Below, piece after piece: positions 33,683 through 42,220 of a DNA stretch of 64,000 nt. The stretch is from Candidatus Endomicrobium embiratermitis. Its GTDB lineage: Bacteria > Elusimicrobiota > Endomicrobiia > Endomicrobiales > Endomicrobiaceae. The notes beneath the pieces are model-generated. The model ran no database searches. It saw only the letters and a list, made by a program, of their open reading frames with translations, and was not told the DNA's origin. The stretch lies in assembly GCA_009781315.1 (NCBI GenBank), contig WQYI01000005.1:37863-101862 (forward strand), in the 5' to 3' direction. The position numbers and the translations under genes are program-made. Position 1 is the first letter of the stretch, and each line of letters opens with the position of its first letter.

Positions 33683-34282
33683 TGTTTTTTTTACTCCTAT
33701 TATCGCAGATACTGACTTTTCCGGTTTCATAAGGAAAGTTTCCGTAAGAGTAATTCCTATTTTATCCGCTCCGATAAATTCTAAAAAATCTTTCTGGTTT
33801 TCCAAACGCCAGTCGCCGTATCCCTGAGAAAACCTTTTTGTTAAAACGTTTTTGTTTTGTTTTTCGAAATCTTCGATCTGTTGATTTGCCAAAACTATTG
33901 TTTCTTCCGCCGCGACAGATCCTGCCGCATCCAAAATCAAGCCCTTAAAAGTTTCTTTTTCCGAGAGATATTCGTCTCTCTTCTTTTCTACCTTAGAACC
34001 TATGGTTACGGCAACTGCGTACGCTTTAAAACAGCCGTGTAAAAGTTTAGCGATATCCGCGCTTTTGATTTCAAAACCATTATCAAATGCTACAACGTCA
34101 TCTTTTACGGTTATATCGCTAAAAACAATCGCGGCTTTAGGGGTTATTAATTTTTGGGCAATGTTTAGATTCTCTTTAATAAGATTTTCGATTTTTTCGT
34201 CTATTTTTGTTTTTGCTTTAAGATATCCCAGCCTTGCCAAAAGTTTGTCGTATGGTATTTGTACTGACGAAACGTTTATCAT
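33677..34282 (-). CDS. stand-alone MetH reactivation (AdoMet-binding) domain protein
   Basis: A 201-residue protein matching the C-terminal activation domain of methionine synthase, which remethylates inactive cob(II)alamin with S-adenosylmethionine. Diagnostic stretches: IGSKVEKKRDEYL, LDAAGSVAAEETIV, RFSQGYGDWRLENQKDFLEF (RxxxGY region) and LTETFLMKPEKSVSAIIG. It is encoded upstream of metH on the same strand, separated by about 105 bp that include a hairpin element. It probably forms a complex with MetH. The flavodoxin gene at 34351, divergent from this one, could supply the electrons; that is inference. Confidence 0.9.
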   Translation of the reverse strand: MINVSSVQIPYDKLLARLGYLKAKTKIDEKIENLIKENLNIAQKLITPKAAIVFSDITVKDDVVAFDNGFEIKSADIAKLLHGCFKAYAVAVTIGSKVEKKRDEYLSEKETFKGLILDAAGSVAAEETIVLANQQIEDFEKQNKNVLTKRFSQGYGDWRLENQKDFLEFIGADKIGITLTETFLMKPEKSVSAIIGVKKTE

Positions 34283-34350
34283 ACGGCTATTTTAGCATAT
34301 TTATATTTGTTATAATAAACGGCAATTGGTGCTTAACATAAGGAGGAATT

Positions 34351-34974
34351 ATGTTAAAGTTGAAGTATATTGTTTATGCTGTTTTATTGATGGCTTTTGT
34401 AATAGTTGCGGCAAGCGTATTCCATTCAACAAGAGTTCATTTCAGAAACAAAAAAGAAATGTCGCGTTATGAAGGCGAAAAAATTGCCCTGGAAAGAGAT
34501 TTCGGAAGAGTTCTCGTGGTTTATTACTCGTTAAGCGGGCATACAAGAGATATTGCCAAAAGAATACAAGAAAAAACAAATGCCGACATATATGAGATAA
34601 GAACAAAAGAACCTCTGCCGTCCGGCATGGCTTTAAATGTACGCGTAATAAGACAGATTAGGTCTGAAAATTATCCTGAAATTGAAACCGATTTTCCAAA
34701 TTTTGAAAAATATGATTTGATTTTTGTCGGAGCACCCGTATGGTGGTACACTGTCGCTACTCCGGCATTGTCTTTTTTAGAGCAAGTTGATTTTAAAGGA
34801 AAAAAGGTTGTTCCCTTTTCGACGCAAGGCAGTAATCCCGGAACTTTCGAAAGGGATTTTTTACACGACGCCAGAAACGCCGTTGTGCTGACTTACCGGG
34901 GATTTAACAATATCTCGCCTAAATTCGACGCAGCCGTTGATAACAAAATCGCGATATGGCTTAACGGTTTGTAA
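34351..34974 (+). CDS. flavodoxin-family protein with N-terminal membrane anchor
   Basis: A 207-residue protein. Residues 7-25 form a hydrophobic helix (YAVLLMAFVIVAASVF), and the flavodoxin domain follows: VLVVYYSLSGHTRDIAKRI is the FMN phosphate-binding loop, LIFVGAPVWWYTVATPALSFL and KVVPFSTQGSNPGTF line the flavin. The latter pattern matches the flavodoxin_4 type found beside oxidoreductases in anaerobes. The location of the domain (cytoplasm or periplasm) depends on helix orientation and is unclear. A strong AAGGAGG precedes the start, and TATAAT at 34311-34316 may be its -10 box. Divergent from the MetH reactivation domain gene. Confidence 0.88.
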   Translation: MLKLKYIVYAVLLMAFVIVAASVFHSTRVHFRNKKEMSRYEGEKIALERDFGRVLVVYYSLSGHTRDIAKRIQEKTNADIYEIRTKEPLPSGMALNVRVIRQIRSENYPEIETDFPNFEKYDLIFVGAPVWWYTVATPALSFLEQVDFKGKKVVPFSTQGSNPGTFERDFLHDARNAVVLTYRGFNNISPKFDAAVDNKIAIWLNGL

Positions 34975-35040
34975 ATATTACAAATAAAACAATTTCGAAA
35001 TAAGCATAGCGCGTAAAGCAAAGCTTTTTAAATTTAAAAC

Positions 35041-35553
35041 CTACTTTCTCTCGTAAAGTCCGGTAATCGTCGCCTTACTAAGCGCATGCGCCTTAACAGC
35101 TTCTTCTATCTCATACGGTTTCATATCCGGCGCCAATTCTATTTTTTCAATATTCAGCGCATATATGGTGAAATGATAATGATGTACCCCGTGCCCGACC
35201 GGCGGATATGGCCCGTTATATCCGGCAATTTCACGGGCAGGCTCGGCGAATTTCATTCCTTTTCCCACGCCCGCCGTTGTTATTGGAATATCAACAACGA
35301 TCCAGTGATACCACCCATGCTCGCGCGGCGCATCCGGATCATGAACTATTAAAGCCAAACTCTTTGCTTCTTTCGGCACTCCGCTCCACTCTAAATCCGG
35401 AGAAACATTTGATCCGCCGCATTTGTCGCTAACCTGCTCGATTGCCATAAACAAATTATCACGTATGGTTTTACTGTAAATATCAAACGCCATTGCCTCG
35501 GTATTTATCATAATAAACACTCCTGCAAATATAACCGCTAAAATCTTTTTCAT
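35041..35553 (-). CDS. PEBP (YbhB/YbcL-like) family protein, exported
   Basis: A 170-residue protein with a signal peptide (MKKILAVIFAGVFIMINTEAMA). The domain is phosphatidylethanolamine-binding protein-like: GGSNVSPDLEWSGVPKEAKSLALIVHDPDAP, HGWYHWIVVDIP and a conserved GHGVHHYHFTIYALN. This is the bacterial YbhB/YbcL type. The anion-binding pocket residues (DPDAP and the histidines) are retained. The function is unknown in bacteria. It is convergent with the flavodoxin gene, and no clear terminator was seen in the 66 bp between them. Confidence 0.92.
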   Translation of the reverse strand: MKKILAVIFAGVFIMINTEAMAFDIYSKTIRDNLFMAIEQVSDKCGGSNVSPDLEWSGVPKEAKSLALIVHDPDAPREHGWYHWIVVDIPITTAGVGKGMKFAEPAREIAGYNGPYPPVGHGVHHYHFTIYALNIEKIELAPDMKPYEIEEAVKAHALSKATITGLYERK

Positions 35554-35850
35554 ATTTGTACTATGCCTTTTTGCCGACGGCCGATTTAAAACTTATTGCT
35601 TAGCCTCATAAATTTTTACGACGTCGGAAGCGACATGCTTTTTGTGAAGTATTTTGAGTTTGGACAAGGAAGATTTTCAAATGCCGTTAAATATTTTTTA
35701 CAAAGTATTTTGTGTTTTCGCGATATCATGTCTGTTAAATAATACTTTTACGCAGGTTTTTGTATTTTTACTACGCTTGCGACGCCGAAGTTTGCTAAAC
35801 GCAAATGAGGCGGAGCGTAAGGAAGTAAAAATTCAAAAGCCAAAATAAAA
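35554..35850. other. intergenic region with no supported gene
   Basis: About 300 bp between the PEBP gene and tRNA-Ser. It holds a weak 64-codon open frame (35654-35848) with no ribosome-binding site and arginine-rich low-complexity content. There are short fragments such as ttacgcaggttt and ggcggagcgtaagg, but no clear element. It looks like decayed sequence. Confidence 0.5.
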
Positions 35851-35942
35851 CGGAAGGGGAGGGATTCGAACCCTCGATACGGACTTTCATCCGTATACCG
35901 GTTTAGCAAACCAGCGCACTAGACCAACTATGCGACCCTTCC
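35851..35942 (-). tRNA. tRNA-Ser (anticodon GCT)
   Basis: Class II tRNA of 92 bases. The minus strand starts GGAAGGG and ends CCCTTCC before the discriminator G typical of tRNA-Ser. The anticodon loop TTGCTAA gives GCT (AGC/AGU codons). A long variable arm (atacggatgaaagtccgtat) forms a stable stem, and the T arm GAGGG-TTCGAAT-CCCTC is intact. CCA is not encoded. Confidence 0.96.
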
Positions 35943-36013
35943 ATTAAACAATATTTCATCTTAGGGAAACAGATTATACAAAATAAGCTTACAGCTTGGC
36001 AATGAAACGCATG

Positions 36014-36922
36014 TTATTGCGAATTGACGGCAAGCATTTTTTTGATTGGCAAGTAAGCTTTTTCCCTTATTTCTTCGCTGACTTTGACTGCGTTTTTATT
36101 GTTTTCAAGAACGTCCAAAACTTTTGCAAGAGTTATTTTTTTCATATTAGGACAAACCGCTTGTTCAAACAGCGGATAAAATTTTTTATCCGGATTTTCT
36201 TTTTGAAGTTTGTACAAAATTCCCATTTCAGTCCCTATAATAAATTCTTTTTCGGGACTTTGCAAAGCATGCCTGCACATCATGCCTGTCGACATGGCAT
36301 AATCCGCCAAGGCAACCACTTCCGGACGGCATTCCGGGTGAACCAAAACTTCCGCTTCGGGATGTTCTTTTTTTGCTTTTAAAACGTGTTCGGGAAGCAT
36401 ATTGTTGTGGGTCGGGCAAAAACCGTTCCATATAATCATTTTTTTTCCGGATTGTTTTTGAACGTAATCTCCGAGATTCCTGTCCGGAACAAAAATTATC
36501 GTATCGGCGTTTACGCTTTTTACGACATTTACGGCGTTTGACGACGTGCAGCATATGTCGCTTTCGGCTTTAACCGCCGCGGACGTATTCACATAAGCAA
36601 CCACAAAAGGGTTATTATACTTTGCTTTCTCGGCCTTTAGCTGCTCTGCGGTTATCATATCCGCCATAGGGCAGCCCGCATTTGTATCGGGAATTAAAAC
36701 CGTTTTTTGAGGGCTCAAAATCGCCGCGGTTTCCGCCATAAAATGAACGCCGCAAAAAACTATTATGTCGGCATTCGTTTCGGAGGCTTTCCTGCTTAAA
36801 TCCAGAGAATCTCCGACAAAATCGGCAATATCCTGAATTTCGGGCAATTGGTAAATATGCGCCAAAATCACGGCATTTTTTTCTTTTTTAAGTTTGTTTA
36901 GCCTTTCGGTTGTTTCGTTCAT
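36014..36922 (-). CDS. nadA: quinolinate synthase
   Basis: [4Fe-4S] enzyme that condenses iminoaspartate with dihydroxyacetone phosphate to quinolinate in NAD synthesis; 302 residues. It contains the family repeats: ILAHIYQLPEIQDIADFVGDSLDLSRKA, IIVFCGVHFMAETAAILSP (cluster cysteine), DICCTSSNAV (cluster cysteine) and MMCRHALQSPEKEFIIGTE (cluster cysteine). HPECRPEVVALADY is also conserved. nadB and nadC are not adjacent. It is separated from thiM by a hairpin element whose left end lies about 15 bp before its start. Confidence 0.96.
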   Translation of the reverse strand: MNETTERLNKLKKEKNAVILAHIYQLPEIQDIADFVGDSLDLSRKASETNADIIVFCGVHFMAETAAILSPQKTVLIPDTNAGCPMADMITAEQLKAEKAKYNNPFVVAYVNTSAAVKAESDICCTSSNAVNVVKSVNADTIIFVPDRNLGDYVQKQSGKKMIIWNGFCPTHNNMLPEHVLKAKKEHPEAEVLVHPECRPEVVALADYAMSTGMMCRHALQSPEKEFIIGTEMGILYKLQKENPDKKFYPLFEQAVCPNMKKITLAKVLDVLENNKNAVKVSEEIREKAYLPIKKMLAVNSQ

Positions 36923-36936
36923 GGTTCTTAACCATA

Positions 36937-37036
36937 GAAGATGAGATGAGGAGATGTTGAGAGGTTGAGTAACGGCAAAAAAAATTTATGCAGTTACTTT
37001 TGCCTTTGCCCTTCTTCCCATCCTCTCATCATCTTA
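36937..37036. repeat. intergenic hairpin element, GATGAGGAGA-type arms
   Basis: Left arm gaagatgagatgaggagatg and right arm ccatcctctcatcatctta are complementary. The loop holds gtaacggcaaaaaaaattta followed by tgcagttacttttgcctttg. The right end overlaps the last codons and the stop codon of thiM. Confidence 0.8.
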
Positions 37037-37823
37037 TTTTCTCTAGACGTTTCATCTTATTTATGGAAATATCGCTTAACGTGCTGATTTTATCAAAAAG
37101 TTTATTTTTAAAAGTGCCGGGTCCTTCGGAAGTTTTATCGGCGTTTTCGGCCGCGATTTCAAAACATACCAAACCCGCAATCGCCGCGAAAAGATAATCT
37201 TTTTCTACGGCGCAAAACGTTCCTATGACCGAACCTGCCATACAGCCCGTTCCGACAACATGCGACATCATAGGAGTGCCGTTTTTAACAAGATACACAT
37301 TTTCCCCGTCGGTACAAATATCTTCTTTGCCGGTGACTACGACAATGCATTCCTTATCGCACGCAAATTGCCTGGCTATGTTTACCATGTCTCCGGAAAC
37401 GTTTCCGCTGTCAACGCCTTTAGTCGTCACGTTTATTCCCGCGGCGCTTGCAATTTCGGAAGCGTTTCCTTTTATCACGGCTATTTTATATTCAAGAAGT
37501 TCTTTTATTTTTTCGTTTCTGTATTTTGTGGCTCCCGCGCCCACGGCGTCCAATACAACGGGAATGCCTTTTTTATTCGCGGCCGCCATTGCGATTTTCA
37601 TAGCTTCGACAGTCATATTGTTTAAAGTTCCTATATTTATTACTACCGCATCCGCTATTGAAGCCATATCCGCGGCTTCCTCCGGAGCGTGCGCCATAAC
37701 CGGAGAGCCTCCGAAAACTTTGACTATATTCGCAGAATCGTAAATAGTTACCCAGTTGGTAATGTGATGAATCAAAGGCGATTCTTTTCTTACTCTTTCA
37801 AAAACTTCGTAAATTTTATCCAC
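37029..37823 (-). CDS. thiM: hydroxyethylthiazole kinase
   Basis: Thiamin salvage kinase that phosphorylates 4-methyl-5-(2-hydroxyethyl)thiazole; 264 residues, ribokinase-like trimer. Family motifs: PLIHHITNWVTIYDSANIVKVFGGSPVMAHAPEEAADM at the start, GIPVVLDAVGAGATKYRN, IKGNASEIASAAG, and the catalytic VVGTGCMAGSVIGTF with its cysteine. The GTG at 37823 is preferred because GGAGG lies eight bases before it; the ATG nine codons upstream lies in the terminal inverted repeat of a palindromic element. No TPP riboswitch (CTGAGA core) was seen upstream. No other thi genes are in the window. Confidence 0.95.
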   Translation of the reverse strand: MDKIYEVFERVRKESPLIHHITNWVTIYDSANIVKVFGGSPVMAHAPEEAADMASIADAVVINIGTLNNMTVEAMKIAMAAANKKGIPVVLDAVGAGATKYRNEKIKELLEYKIAVIKGNASEIASAAGINVTTKGVDSGNVSGDMVNIARQFACDKECIVVVTGKEDICTDGENVYLVKNGTPMMSHVVGTGCMAGSVIGTFCAVEKDYLFAAIAGLVCFEIAAENADKTSEGPGTFKNKLFDKISTLSDISINKMKRLEKIR

Positions 37824-37844
37824 TTTTAATTCCTCCAAACAATC

Positions 37845-37997
37845 TGTCATTCCGGACCTGTCCTGAGCGTAGCCGAAGGATTGACCCGGAATCCATTTAT
37901 ACTAAAATACTATTTTATTCATTATGATTTTTAACAACAACCGTGGATACCGGCTGGAGTTTACACTCGAATGTCTTAATCGGGTGCCGGTATGACA
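37845..37997. repeat. complete palindromic element with TGTCATTCCGG / CCGGTATGACA ends
   Basis: About 153 bp with terminal inverted repeats TGTCATTCCGG and CCGGTATGACA, and inner parts gacccggaatccat and gtggataccggctggagttt that can pair imperfectly. No coding capacity. It resembles a miniature non-autonomous element; a half copy lies at 31098-31150. Confidence 0.8.
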
Positions 37998-38017
37998 ACA
38001 AAATCAAATTTCACATT

Positions 38018-38611
38018 TTATTTAGAAATAACAAAAACTGCGGTTTGGGCAAATAAGTTTGGGAAAATCTTTATTTCTTTATCGGCGCTAAAAAAGAATT
38101 CGTTTAAAATTTTATATTTTTTTTCTTTACAGAAATTTTCAAAATCTTTTATGCTTAAGAATCTTACGTTTGGCGTGTCGTACCATTGGTACGGCAGGCT
38201 TTTTGTTACCGGAGAATGACCCAGCAGCAAATCTTTTCTCGCCCACAAATACGCGAAATTCGGAAAACCTATTATAACTTTTTTTCCGAGCCTGAAACAT
38301 TCCTCTATGACATCGCTCGCTTTATGCATTTGCTGAAGGCTGTTGTGCATAATGACATAATCGAAACTTTTGTCGGGATAGGCGTCTATGCCGCTTTCTA
38401 TGTCCGAATGAAAAACAGTCAGTCCTTTTTCAACGCAGGAATAAATCGCGTCTTCATTTATCTCTATCCCCTGTGTATTTACGTTTTTGGCCTGCGAAAG
38501 ATAGTGCATTAAATCGCCGTTGCCGCATCCCAAATCCAAAACCTTTGCGTTGTTTTCTATTACCGACGCTATTTTTAGGTATTCCGGAGGAATATTATTT
38601 TTACCGGTCAT
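38018..38611 (-). CDS. metW: MetW-like methyltransferase-fold protein
   Basis: A 197-residue class I SAM-dependent methyltransferase fold: [18 protein letters not shown] (SAM loop), [85 protein letters not shown]. The last block is diagnostic of MetW. MetW works with MetX in homoserine acylation for methionine synthesis, and the gene overlaps the end of metX by 11 bp here. Confidence 0.94.
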   Translation of the reverse strand: MTGKNNIPPEYLKIASVIENNAKVLDLGCGNGDLMHYLSQAKNVNTQGIEINEDAIYSCVEKGLTVFHSDIESGIDAYPDKSFDYVIMHNSLQQMHKASDVIEECFRLGKKVIIGFPNFAYLWARKDLLLGHSPVTKSLPYQWYDTPNVRFLSIKDFENFCKEKKYKILNEFFFSADKEIKIFPNLFAQTAVFVISK

Positions 38612-39725
38612 TTTTCGCCTCTTTGTATGTCTTATCCAAAAAATGCTTTACAAGCTTGGTTTCGTCTTCAACTTCAAGAAGAAACGCGTCATGCCCGTAA
38701 GTCGATTTTATTTCTATATATGTCGTATTGTATCCTTTAAGTTTCAACTGTCTTACTATATTTTCCGACTGATAAGAAGGATACAGCCAGTCGGAAGCAA
38801 AAGAAATCACCAGAAATTTAATGTCTTTATTTTTCGCCTCGCCGACAAATTTTTTGCCTGACACGTCAAAATAATCCATAGCTTTGGTTATGTACAAATA
38901 TGAATTCGCGTCGAAACGTTTGACGAAAGAATCTCCTCTGTACCTCAAATAACCTTCGACTTCAAAGTCGGAAGCGAAACTGAAAGAATAAGCCTGTTCT
39001 TTAAGATTTCTTGAAAATTTTTCTTCCATTGACTTATCGCTCATATAGGTTATATGTCCTATCATTCTGGCAATGGCAAGACCGCTGTCCGGGCTTTGTC
39101 CCGTTTCGTAATAGTTTCCGTTATTCCATTTGATATCCGCCATTATGGATTGTCTTGCCACTTCGTTAAAAGCTATTTGCTGCGGAGAATGTTTCATTGT
39201 CGTTGCAATAGGAATTGCCGAACGCAGCGCTTCAGGATATGAAACCGCCCATTGCAAAACCTGCATCCCGCCCATTGAACCGCCCGCGATGGAAAGGAGC
39301 TTCTTTATTCCGAGATAGTCTATAAGTTTTTTTTGCGCAGCGACCATATCCGTAATAGTTATGAAGGGAAAATCTAAAGCGTACGGTTTTCCGGCAGAGG
39401 CGTTGACAGACGAAGGCCCGGTGCTGCCGGAACAGCCGCCCAAGATGTTTGAACATATAATAAAATATTTATCCGTATCGAACGCTTTGCCCGGACCTAT
39501 CATATTGTCCCACCAGCCCGGCTTTGAGGCGTTTTTATGAAAACCCGCGGCATGCGCGTCGCCAGAAAAAGCATGGACTATCAATACGGCATTATTTTTT
39601 TCTTCATTTAACTTACCGTAAGTTTCGTAGGCAATAGTAACGTCTTTAAGTTCTTTACCCGATTCAAGAACTAAACTGTCGAATTTAAAATATTGCGTTT
39701 CGATGTTGTTTAAAGCATTTGACAA
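38601..39725 (-). CDS. metX: homoserine O-acetyltransferase (or succinyltransferase) MetX
   Basis: Alpha/beta-hydrolase enzyme that acylates homoserine, the first step of methionine synthesis; 374 residues. The nucleophile elbow is [16 protein letters not shown] (serine in GGSMGG), the oxyanion region is [18 protein letters not shown], and the catalytic aspartate and histidine are in SFASDWLYP and [10 protein letters not shown]. Acetyl or succinyl preference cannot be set with certainty; the partner O-acylhomoserine sulfhydrylase is at 53617. GGGAG precedes the ATG. Just upstream is a hairpin element. Confidence 0.95.
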   Translation of the reverse strand: MSNALNNIETQYFKFDSLVLESGKELKDVTIAYETYGKLNEEKNNAVLIVHAFSGDAHAAGFHKNASKPGWWDNMIGPGKAFDTDKYFIICSNILGGCSGSTGPSSVNASAGKPYALDFPFITITDMVAAQKKLIDYLGIKKLLSIAGGSMGGMQVLQWAVSYPEALRSAIPIATTMKHSPQQIAFNEVARQSIMADIKWNNGNYYETGQSPDSGLAIARMIGHITYMSDKSMEEKFSRNLKEQAYSFSFASDFEVEGYLRYRGDSFVKRFDANSYLYITKAMDYFDVSGKKFVGEAKNKDIKFLVISFASDWLYPSYQSENIVRQLKLKGYNTTYIEIKSTYGHDAFLLEVEDETKLVKHFLDKTYKEAKNDR

Positions 39726-39748
39726 ATTAAACTCCCTTTAAAAAAATG

Positions 39749-39831
39749 AAGAGCGCAAAGTGAGAAGCAAAAATAAAAAACGAGTGACTTTCTCTTTTTC
39801 ACTTTTCACTCTTAACTTTCAACTTTGTCTT
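39749..39831. repeat. intergenic hairpin element, AAAGTGAGAAG-type arms
   Basis: Left arm gaagagcgcaaagtgagaag and right arm cttttcactcttaactttca are partly complementary, with loop aaataaaaaacgagtgacttt. It lies between metX and the kinase-like gene, about 13 bp from the kinase-like stop codon. Confidence 0.65.
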
Positions 39832-39843
39832 TTATAGATTATA

Positions 39844-40464
39844 TCATTTTTCATTAAACTTTTTTTCGGCAAATGCGCGTATAAAATCCGCCGTTTCGTT
39901 TACCCCCAAAACCGACGAATTCACGCATAAATGATAATATGCGGCGCTGCCTCTTTCTATATTAGTGTAATAGCTGCAGTATTTATCTCTCTGTTTGTCG
40001 TTTTTCTCAATTTCTTTTAACGCGTTGGCGGAATCCGTATTTAGCGACGCGGAAATATTTTTTACCCTGTCGCGCATGTCGGCGCATATGAAAACGTTAA
40101 TACATTTCGGATGTTCTCTTAAAACGTAGTCGGCGCATCTGCCGACAAAAACAGCGGATTCTTTTTCGGCGATATTTTTTATAATATCGCTTTGGATTTT
40201 AAAAATAGAATCGTTCACATCTCCGTTGTACCCGGCGCCGAAAACGCCGGAAATCGCGTCCGTAAGGCCTCCGAAAAAACGAAACGGGAGTTTTTCGTCG
40301 GATTTTTCTATAAACTCTTTTCCCAAACCGCTTTCTTTTGCCGCCATTTCTATAAGTTCTTTGTCATAAAAAGAAACGCTTAAATCTTTTGCGAGTTTTT
40401 TGCCTATCAAAAGCCCGCCGCTGCCGTACTGCCTTGAGATTGTAATTGCAAATTTAGAGTTCAT
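39844..40464 (-). CDS. cytidylate kinase-like family protein
   Basis: A 206-residue P-loop kinase of the cytidylate-kinase-like family (CMP kinase type 2 domain). The N-terminus ITISRQYGSGGLLIGKKLAKDL has the phosphate loop in degenerate form (GSGG instead of GxGKS), followed by VSFYDKELIEMAAKESGLG. AVFVGRCADYVLREHPKCINVFICADMRDRVKNI is the adenylate-binding block. Such proteins are common in clostridia and other anaerobes. Whether CMP is the true substrate is unknown. It overlaps the MATE gene by 4 bp (ATGA). Confidence 0.85.
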   Translation of the reverse strand: MNSKFAITISRQYGSGGLLIGKKLAKDLSVSFYDKELIEMAAKESGLGKEFIEKSDEKLPFRFFGGLTDAISGVFGAGYNGDVNDSIFKIQSDIIKNIAEKESAVFVGRCADYVLREHPKCINVFICADMRDRVKNISASLNTDSANALKEIEKNDKQRDKYCSYYTNIERGSAAYYHLCVNSSVLGVNETADFIRAFAEKKFNEK

Positions 40465-41813
40465 TTTTTTACCTCTCCAAGTTTTTTATATTGGATTCTG
40501 AGCAAAACCACGCAAATTAAAAACGCTATAAAATCCGCTATGGGCATACTAAGCCATATACCCGTGATATCTAAAAATTTCGGTAAAATTAAAATGAGCG
40601 GTATCAAAAATACAACCTGCCTTGTAACGGAAAGGAAAATACTTATATACGCTTTGCCTATGCTTTGAAAAAACGCGGAAGTTACTATTTGCACGGCGGC
40701 CAAGGGATAAAACATAAACACATAACGAAGCCCGGGAACCGTTATATCCGCAAGCGTTTTATCCGTTGAAAAAATACTTGCGACCGCATGAGGAAACAAC
40801 TGAGCCATGGCAAAACCGGCCGTCATCACAATAACGCCTACGGCAATCGATTTTTTTAAAACTTCCTTGACTCTGGTGTATAAACCCGCGCCGTAGTTAT
40901 AGCCTGCGATAGGCTGCATTCCCTGATTTATTCCAAGCACAATCATGACAAAAAGAAACGCCACGCGGTTAACTATTCCGTAAGCTCCGACGGCTAAATC
41001 CCCGCCGTAATACGTAAACTGTCTGTTTAAGAGTATAACGACGACGCTTGAAGCCGCGTTGAGTAAAAACGGGGCAAGCCCTATTGAAACTATTCCGTTT
41101 ACAATCGCGCTTTTTAATTTATAAACGCCGCGCTTAAAATGCAAAAAGTTCGTTTTGTCGGAGAAAAAATAAATTTCCCAAAGTAAAACCAAAAACTGCG
41201 ATATTATCGTCGCAAGCGCGCTCCCTCTTATGCCCCAGCCAAAACCAAAAATAAATAAAGGGTTTAAAATAAGATTGATGATTACCGTCGCGATTACGGC
41301 ATACATAGCTTTTTGCGGATGCCCGGCGGAACGTATTAAAGCATTGAGCCCCATAAACAAATGAATAATAACATTGCCGGAAACGATTATAAACATAAAA
41401 TCGCGCGCGTAAGGAAGCACGTCCTGGCTTGCTCCGAAAAATCTAAGTATCGGATTAAGAAATATTAACACGGGAACAGACAATCCTATTCCCATTATGA
41501 GATTAAGAGTTACGACGTTTCCGAGTATGTAATTTGCCGAATCGTAATCTTTTTGTCCGAGACGTATGGACAAAAGCGCGGCAGCGCCTACTCCCACAAG
41601 AGCTCCGAACGCTGCGCCGAGATTCATTATCGGAAAACTTATGGCAAGACCGGAAAGAGCAAGCGGTCCCACGCCGTGTCCGATAAAAATGCTGTCGGTT
41701 ATATTATAAACCGACATTGCAATCATACCGATTACCGCCGGTATTGCGTATTGGGCTAAAAGTTTTCCTACGGGTTGAGTGGCCAAAGTTAAAGGCGCAG
41801 ACGAGTTTTCCAT
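40461..41813 (-). CDS. MATE-family multidrug/cation exporter
   Basis: Inner-membrane antiporter of 450 residues with 12 predicted helices in two related halves. Family features: LATQPVGKLLAQYAIPAVIGMIAMSVYNITDSIFIG at the start, AFGALVGVGAAALLSIRLGQKD, NALIRSAGHPQKAMYAV, and in the second half NQGMQPIAGYNYGAG. This is the DinF/NorM-like bacterial type. The substrate is unknown (drugs, cationic compounds). TAAAAT lies 7 bp before the ATG, again suggesting a very short leader. Confidence 0.93.
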   Translation of the reverse strand: MENSSAPLTLATQPVGKLLAQYAIPAVIGMIAMSVYNITDSIFIGHGVGPLALSGLAISFPIMNLGAAFGALVGVGAAALLSIRLGQKDYDSANYILGNVVTLNLIMGIGLSVPVLIFLNPILRFFGASQDVLPYARDFMFIIVSGNVIIHLFMGLNALIRSAGHPQKAMYAVIATVIINLILNPLFIFGFGWGIRGSALATIISQFLVLLWEIYFFSDKTNFLHFKRGVYKLKSAIVNGIVSIGLAPFLLNAASSVVVILLNRQFTYYGGDLAVGAYGIVNRVAFLFVMIVLGINQGMQPIAGYNYGAGLYTRVKEVLKKSIAVGVIVMTAGFAMAQLFPHAVASIFSTDKTLADITVPGLRYVFMFYPLAAVQIVTSAFFQSIGKAYISIFLSVTRQVVFLIPLILILPKFLDITGIWLSMPIADFIAFLICVVLLRIQYKKLGEVKK

Positions 41814-42066
41814 GATTTATATTTTACAAACTAAAAAATAAAGTGTGAATAGCAAAACAAAAAACGATTATTGCTAAAATATTATTTTTACATTAAATGA
41901 CATTTTTTCGTCGACAACAATAAAAATATAAAACAAATCAAAAAAATTATTATGCAAAAATAAAAAAACTATTGCTTTTTTTCGTCTTCTTTTATTATAA
42001 TAATGTTGTAATTTACTTCCGCTTAGGCGGAGATAAAAAATGCCGAAAGGCAAAAGGAGCCTAACA
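41814..42066. other. AT-rich intergenic region with promoter and structured leader of the lysine-rich protein gene
   Basis: The first half is AT-rich with no supported gene. From 41972 there is a promoter, and the transcribed leader (about 42008-42066) can form two small hairpins: tccgc-ttag-gcgga (about 42019-42032) and tgcc-gaaa-ggca (about 42040-42051, a GNRA tetraloop), followed by AAAGGAG. Confidence 0.6.
41972..42001 (+). promoter_or_regulatory. promoter of the lysine-rich protein gene
   Basis: TTGCTT at 41972-41977, an 18-bp spacer and TATAAT at 41996-42001. The surrounding T-rich sequence would help promoter strength. Confidence 0.6.
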
Positions 42067-42162
42067 ATGGCTTGCTGCAAAAAGAAAGCTGCACCGAAGA
42101 AGAAGAAAGTCGTAGCGAAGAAAAAGAAAGCTGCTCCTAAGAAAAAAGCGAAAAAGAAGTAA
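42067..42162 (+). CDS. 31-residue lysine/alanine-rich basic protein
   Basis: Very small gene with an AAAGGAG ribosome-binding site 7 bases before the ATG, a strong promoter and a strong terminator. The product starts MACCKKKAAPKKKK and continues VVAKKKKAAPKKKAKKK. 18 of 31 residues are lysine, with a repeated KKKAAPKKK unit; two adjacent cysteines lie at 3-4. Composition resembles the C-terminal tails of histone H1 and bacterial H1-like proteins (Hc1, PhaF-like), so nucleic-acid binding is likely. The cysteine pair is unusual and could bind metal or crosslink. No family can be assigned from the sequence. The complete expression unit argues for a real gene. Confidence 0.75.
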   Translation: MACCKKKAAPKKKKVVAKKKKAAPKKKAKKK

Positions 42163-42180
42163 GCCCGTTTTAGTATCTAT

Positions 42181-42215
42181 AAAAAAACCGCCTTTTAAAA
42201 GGGGCGGTTTTTTTA
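42181..42215 (+). terminator. rho-independent terminator of the lysine-rich protein gene
   Basis: aaaaccgcc and ggcggtttttt flank ttttaaaagg, followed by a run of seven T. Confidence 0.93.
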
Positions 42216-42220
42216 TTTGC

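Noticed and set aside
35654..35848. 64-codon open frame on the plus strand
   Set aside because: No ribosome-binding site, low-complexity arginine-rich end, no promoter; looks like chance in decayed sequence.
37823..38017. Possible TPP riboswitch upstream of thiM
   Set aside because: No CTGAGA or matching P1-P5 core; the region is a palindromic repeat element.
41874..42080. 68-codon open frame on the minus strand
   Set aside because: It runs through the promoter and leader of the lysine-rich protein gene and has no ribosome-binding site.
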